18,418 nt of DNA from NCBI GenBank assembly GCA_024763135.1, contig JANTGD010000020.1, forward strand, positions 1 to 18,418, in the 5' to 3' direction. How positions within the stretch are numbered: the stretch's first letter is position 1; each line of letters starts with the position of its first letter. The translations under genes were made by a program, and so were the position numbers. Positions 15,525 to 18,418 of the stretch are shown here, piece after piece. The stretch is from Thiotrichales bacterium. GTDB taxonomy: Bacteria; Pseudomonadota; Gammaproteobacteria; UWMA-0217. Under the pieces are notes generated by a model. The model ran no database searches. It had not been told where the DNA came from and was given only the letters and a program-made list of their open reading frames with translations.

Positions 15525-16688
15525 TTAGTCGAGATTGGCGGCCGCTTTGAGTTGTGCTGCCTTATCGGTTTGTTCCCAGGGTAATGCGATGTCGGAACGG
15601 CCAAAATGCCCGTATGCAGCCGTTTTCTGGTAAATCGGCTGAATGAGATTGAGCATTTTCACCAAGCCGTAGGGGCGCAGGTCGAAATGTTCGCGAATCA
15701 GCGCTTCGATTTCAACATCGGTGCGTTTGCCGGTGCCGAAAGTGTCGACTGCGATGGAAGTGGGCTCCGCAACACCAATGGCATACGAGACCTGAATCTC
15801 ACAGCGCTCCGCCAGCCCTGCCGCGACGATGTTTTTGGCGACGTAGCGACAAGCGTATGCTGCAGAACGATCAACTTTGGATGGATCTTTGCCAGAGAAC
15901 GCCCCGCCACCATGCCGAGCCATACCGCCGTAAGTGTCCACAATGATTTTGCGACCGGTCAAGCCACAATCACCTACCGGACCACCAATGACGAAATTTC
16001 CGGTGGGATTGATGTGGTACTGGGTCGCCTGATTCAATAACGCTGCGGGGAGCGTGGGCTTGACGATTTCCTCGATCACGGCTTCCTGCAGGTCGGGCAG
16101 GGTGATTTCTGGATTGTGTTGGGTTGACAGTACGACTGCTTCGATGGCGACGGGCTTGCCGTTATCGTAGCGCAGAGTAATTTGGCTCTTTGCGTCGGGG
16201 CGTAACCAGGGCAGTTTGCCGGTCTCACGAACCTCATGCTGTTTGCGAACCAACTCATGGGCGTAGTGAATAGGGGCAGGCATCAGCGCGCTGGTCTCAT
16301 TCGTAGCATAACCGAACATCAGGCCCTGGTCGCCCGCGCCTTGATCTTCCGGTTTGGAACGGTCAACGCCCATGGCAATGTCGACGGACTGTTTGCCGAT
16401 CGATACGAGTACCGCGCAAGTCTCCCCATCAAAACCCATGTCTGAGCTGTTATAGCCAATATCGAGCACGGTTTTGCGTGCGACTGCTTCGTAGTCGATG
16501 TGCGCGTCGGTCGTGATTTCGCCGGCTAAGATCACCATGCCGGTTTTAACCAGTGTTTCACAAGCAACACGCGCATGTGGATCCTCAGCAAGAATTGCGT
16601 CGAGGATACCGTCCGAGATTTGGTCGGCCACCTTATCCGGGTGTCCGGCAGATACGGATTCCGAGGTAAATTGATGACTATTGATCAT
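15525..16688 (-). CDS. metK: S-adenosylmethionine synthetase
   Basis: MetK makes S-adenosylmethionine from methionine and ATP in the cytoplasm. The 387-residue protein has the signature ESVSAGHPDKVADQISD at 10-26 with the phosphate-binding histidine and metal aspartate, GAGDQGLMFGYA at 117-128, and GGGAFSGKDPSKVDRS near 260-275, the P-loop-like motif of the family. Length is standard. The ATG at 16688 is 12 bases from AAGGA, slightly long. Another ATG, two bases from that AAGGA, opens a six-codon frame (16698-16678) that overlaps the metK start. The 5' leader is strongly structured and ends in a terminator-like hairpin. Downstream lies the SAH riboswitch and ahcY. Confidence 0.98.
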   Translation of the reverse strand: MINSHQFTSESVSAGHPDKVADQISDGILDAILAEDPHARVACETLVKTGMVILAGEITTDAHIDYEAVARKTVLDIGYNSSDMGFDGETCAVLVSIGKQSVDIAMGVDRSKPEDQGAGDQGLMFGYATNETSALMPAPIHYAHELVRKQHEVRETGKLPWLRPDAKSQITLRYDNGKPVAIEAVVLSTQHNPEITLPDLQEAVIEEIVKPTLPAALLNQATQYHINPTGNFVIGGPVGDCGLTGRKIIVDTYGGMARHGGGAFSGKDPSKVDRSAAYACRYVAKNIVAAGLAERCEIQVSYAIGVAEPTSIAVDTFGTGKRTDVEIEALIREHFDLRPYGLVKMLNLIQPIYQKTAAYGHFGRSDIALPWEQTDKAAQLKAAANLD

Positions 16689-16720
16689 TAAATTTCATAT
16701 TCCTTGGATCGAAAAGGTTG

Positions 16721-16753
16721 AAAAAAGAACAAGCCACGGCACTCCGAGCCGGG
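16721..16753 (-). terminator. Intrinsic terminator-like hairpin 32 bases before metK
   Basis: CCCGGC (16753-16748) pairs with GCCG plus GG across a one-base bulge (16740-16734), with a seven-base loop. It is followed by CTTGTTC and six U residues (16726-16721). As it lies upstream of metK in the same direction, it would be an attenuator rather than a gene-end terminator. Confidence 0.5.
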
Positions 16754-16896
16754 ATCGGGCGTTCGTATCATGCAGCGGCTGAATGCCACCTGAGTAGCAT
16801 GCCGGATCTGCATGGATCGTCCTCTCTTGCGGCCCGAGCCACGGGCTCGGATGGATTGGCAGGACAGCGAATCGCGGATGATTCCACGCGTCGCTG
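16721..16896 (-). promoter_or_regulatory. Highly structured metK leader, candidate cis-regulatory RNA
   Basis: Read toward metK, four hairpins follow one another. H1 (16896-16865) is a 12-bp stem interrupted by two-base bulges. H2 is CCGAGCC (16850-16844) with GGCTCGG (16840-16834). H3 is CATGCAG (16814-16808) with CTGCATG (16775-16769), extended inward by CGGC/GCCG and ATGC/GCAT with three-base bulges. H4 is a terminator-like stem with a U-run. TCCGAGCC (16851-16844) can instead pair over eight bases with GGCTCGGA (16750-16743), which would enclose H3 and break H4. This is the layout of a riboswitch or attenuator. I do not recognise it as SAM-I, SAM-II, SMK, SAM-VI or the SAH class. Pairings were found by eye. 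Confidence 0.55.
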
Positions 16897-17462
16897 GATC
16901 CCCAAGAGGCGGTTAGAGAATTGCGAGGCTGACGGGAAAGCTGGATTTGACTGCATATCTTCCTGATCTATTGTGAAATAGCGTAACGATCCGCCTTAAA
17001 AAACCGGGAAAAGTCAGCCAGATCAACGCTCATTTGCGACAGTACCTATTCTCCGATACCCCTCATTGTGCAGCCTGGCGCAGTGAATACGCATAGGTTG
17101 CAACGCATAAAGTCTAGCCGAATTTTGTTTTGCAGCTCCAGGTTTCCTTGATGAAATCAGGCACTATGTCACGTTGATGCCGCATTCCAGAGGCACTCAC
17201 CTCTTGACTTGAATCATTAATGTGTCGCGCTAGGTGGTTGATACTTCGTGATGTTAGTGCAAGCCAGGGTTCAACGAGCTTGCCGTGGCGACGTAAATCC
17301 GCGAGAATGCAGCGCTAAATTTTATACCGGCTCATGACCTAAGCTTGCCAAAATAATACTCACAATCCGTTTCGACTGGCTAATTCACCGATCTGAGCGA
17401 GAATTCGGCTTGCGCGGGAATCGGGTTGACAGTTTCCATTTGATCCATTCGGGAGATTACCT
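16897..17462. other. Gene-free divergent region between metK and tkt
   Basis: The region must carry the tkt promoter and the start of the metK transcript. I see no gene, tRNA or known riboswitch. A TTGACA at 17426-17431 is close to tkt, but no good -10 lies 17 bases downstream. TTGACT at 17204-17209 and TAATAC at 17354-17359 are isolated hits. GGGAG at 17451-17455, seven bases before the ATG, is the tkt ribosome-binding site. No MetJ-type AGACGTCT box is visible. Confidence 0.5.
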
Positions 17463-18418
17463 ATGACTACTCGCAGAGAGCTAGCCAATGCGATCCGTGC
17501 TTTGAGTATGGATGCAGTTCAGAAAGCAAAATCAGGCCACCCAGGCGCTCCAATGGGCATGGCGGACATCGCTGAAGTCCTTTATAACGATTACATGAAA
17601 CATAATCCCACCAACCCTTCATGGGTCGATCGGGATCGTTTCGTCATGTCGAATGGACACGGTTCGATGCTTCCATATTCACTGCTGCACCTGACAGGCT
17701 ATGATTTGCCGCTGGAAGAGCTTAAAAGCTTTCGTCAGCTGCACTCCAAGACACCCGGGCATCCGGAATATGGCTACACGCCAGGAATCGAAACAACCAC
17801 GGGGCCATTGGGGCAAGGTGTAACCAATGCGGTCGGTATGGCCATTGCGGAAAAAGCTTTGGCCGCCCATTTCAATCGCCCGGGTCATGAAATCGTTGAC
17901 CACTACACTTATGTGTTCCTCGGGGATGGGTGTTTGATGGAAGGGATTTCCCATGAGGCCTGTTCTCTTGCCGGCACCCTGGGCCTGAGCAAACTCATAC
18001 TTTTCTACGACGATAACAATATTTCGATCGACGGAGAGGTAGAAGGTTGGTTTACCGATGATACCCCAGCCCGGTTCGAGGCTTACGGCTGGCATGTGGT
18101 TTCCAATGTCGATGGCCATGATCCCGAGTCAATCAAGGCTGCGGTCGATGCCGCCCGAGCAGCGACAGATAAGCCCAGCATCATATGCTGTAAAACCATC
18201 ATTGGCTTTGGCTCGCCGAATAAAGCAGGCAAGGAAGAATGCCACGGGGCCCCTTTGGGCGAAGAAGAGATCGCGCTTACCCGCAAGGAGTTGGGATGGA
18301 ATTATGGTCCTTTCGAGATTCCCGATGAAATTTATGCCGGGTGGGATGCAAAAGAAAAAGGTGCGGCGGCCGAATCTGAATGGAACGAGCGTTTCGCCGC
18401 GTACCTGAAGGAATTCCC
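17463..18418 (+). CDS. tkt: Transketolase, N-terminal part (cut by the window edge)
   Basis: Transketolase moves two-carbon units between sugar phosphates in the pentose phosphate and Calvin cycles, using thiamine diphosphate. About 318 of the expected 660 or so residues are present, open to the right edge. The N terminus (MTTRRELANAIRALSMDAVQ) is followed by KSGHPGAPMGMAD, the substrate-binding MSNGHGSMLPYS, TTTGPLGQG, and the thiamine-diphosphate metal motif FLGDGCLMEGISHEA ending in DDNNISIDG. GGGAG before the ATG supports the start. With CbbY nearby it may serve carbon fixation, but a housekeeping role is equally possible. It diverges from metK across a 774-bp gap. Confidence 0.96.
   Translation, partial: MTTRRELANAIRALSMDAVQKAKSGHPGAPMGMADIAEVLYNDYMKHNPTNPSWVDRDRFVMSNGHGSMLPYSLLHLTGYDLPLEELKSFRQLHSKTPGHPEYGYTPGIETTTGPLGQGVTNAVGMAIAEKALAAHFNRPGHEIVDHYTYVFLGDGCLMEGISHEACSLAGTLGLSKLILFYDDNNISIDGEVEGWFTDDTPARFEAYGWHVVSNVDGHDPESIKAAVDAARAATDKPSIICCKTIIGFGSPNKAGKEECHGAPLGEEEIALTRKELGWNYGPFEIPDEIYAGWDAKEKGAAAESEWNERFAAYLKEF

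Noticed and set aside
16768..16956. 62-codon minus-strand frame inside the metK leader, a possible leader peptide
   Set aside because: AGGAAG lies only two bases from its ATG and the frame runs through H1, H2 and most of H3; the product is unlike any known peptide and has no run of methionine codons that would suggest attenuation.
16718..16966. 82-codon plus-strand frame opposite the metK leader
   Set aside because: It starts with TTG, has no properly spaced ribosome-binding site, and its length is explained by the GC-rich hairpins of the leader.
1..18418. CRISPR array, tRNA, rRNA, prophage or toxin-antitoxin genes
   Set aside because: I saw no regularly spaced direct repeats, no tRNA or rRNA sequence, and no phage, integrase or toxin-like product anywhere in the window.

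Overview
This window looks like chromosomal DNA of a gammaproteobacterium with moderate GC. The core genes (glnE, rsmE, metF, ahcY, metK, tkt) are of proteobacterial type. A CbbY-type phosphatase and a transketolase in one window suggest a carbon-fixing relative, perhaps a sulfur-oxidising or phototrophic Chromatiales-like organism. That placement is inference, because no RuBisCO gene is visible.

Left part (1-8853). glnE, the nitrogen-control adenylyltransferase, runs leftward. Diverging from it is a two-gene unit of a phosphatase (gpgP/mpgP type) and glucosyl-3-phosphoglycerate synthase (gpgS), which together would make the compatible solute glucosylglycerate. A GH13_18 sucrose-phosphorylase-like enzyme converges on gpgS and overlaps its end by 37 bp; glucosylglycerate phosphorolysis is a plausible role. 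Next comes cbbY.

Middle (8854-12189). A YiiX-like permuted papain-fold protein lies opposite a tiny Tat-signal protein (58 aa) and a GMC-family FAD oxidoreductase. Two 122-bp repeats that align without gaps (about 77% identical, imperfect terminal inverted repeats) lie at 3434-3555 and 8854-8975. The second is flanked by a near-perfect 8-bp duplication, so they look like a non-autonomous transposable element.

Right part (12190-18418). A leftward methyl-cycle block reads metK, SAH riboswitch, ahcY, metF, rsmE. It makes S-adenosylmethionine, recycles S-adenosylhomocysteine, makes methyl-tetrahydrofolate and includes one methyltransferase. The SAH riboswitch lies between metK and ahcY. The metK leader holds a series of hairpins that ends in a terminator-like stem with a U-run, and one segment can pair in two exclusive ways; I recognise no known riboswitch class in it and regard it as the best candidate for something undescribed. 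The ahcY-metF spacer is also strongly structured. A transketolase gene diverges from metK and runs off the right edge.

All pairings and identities were worked out by eye; no database search or folding program was used.
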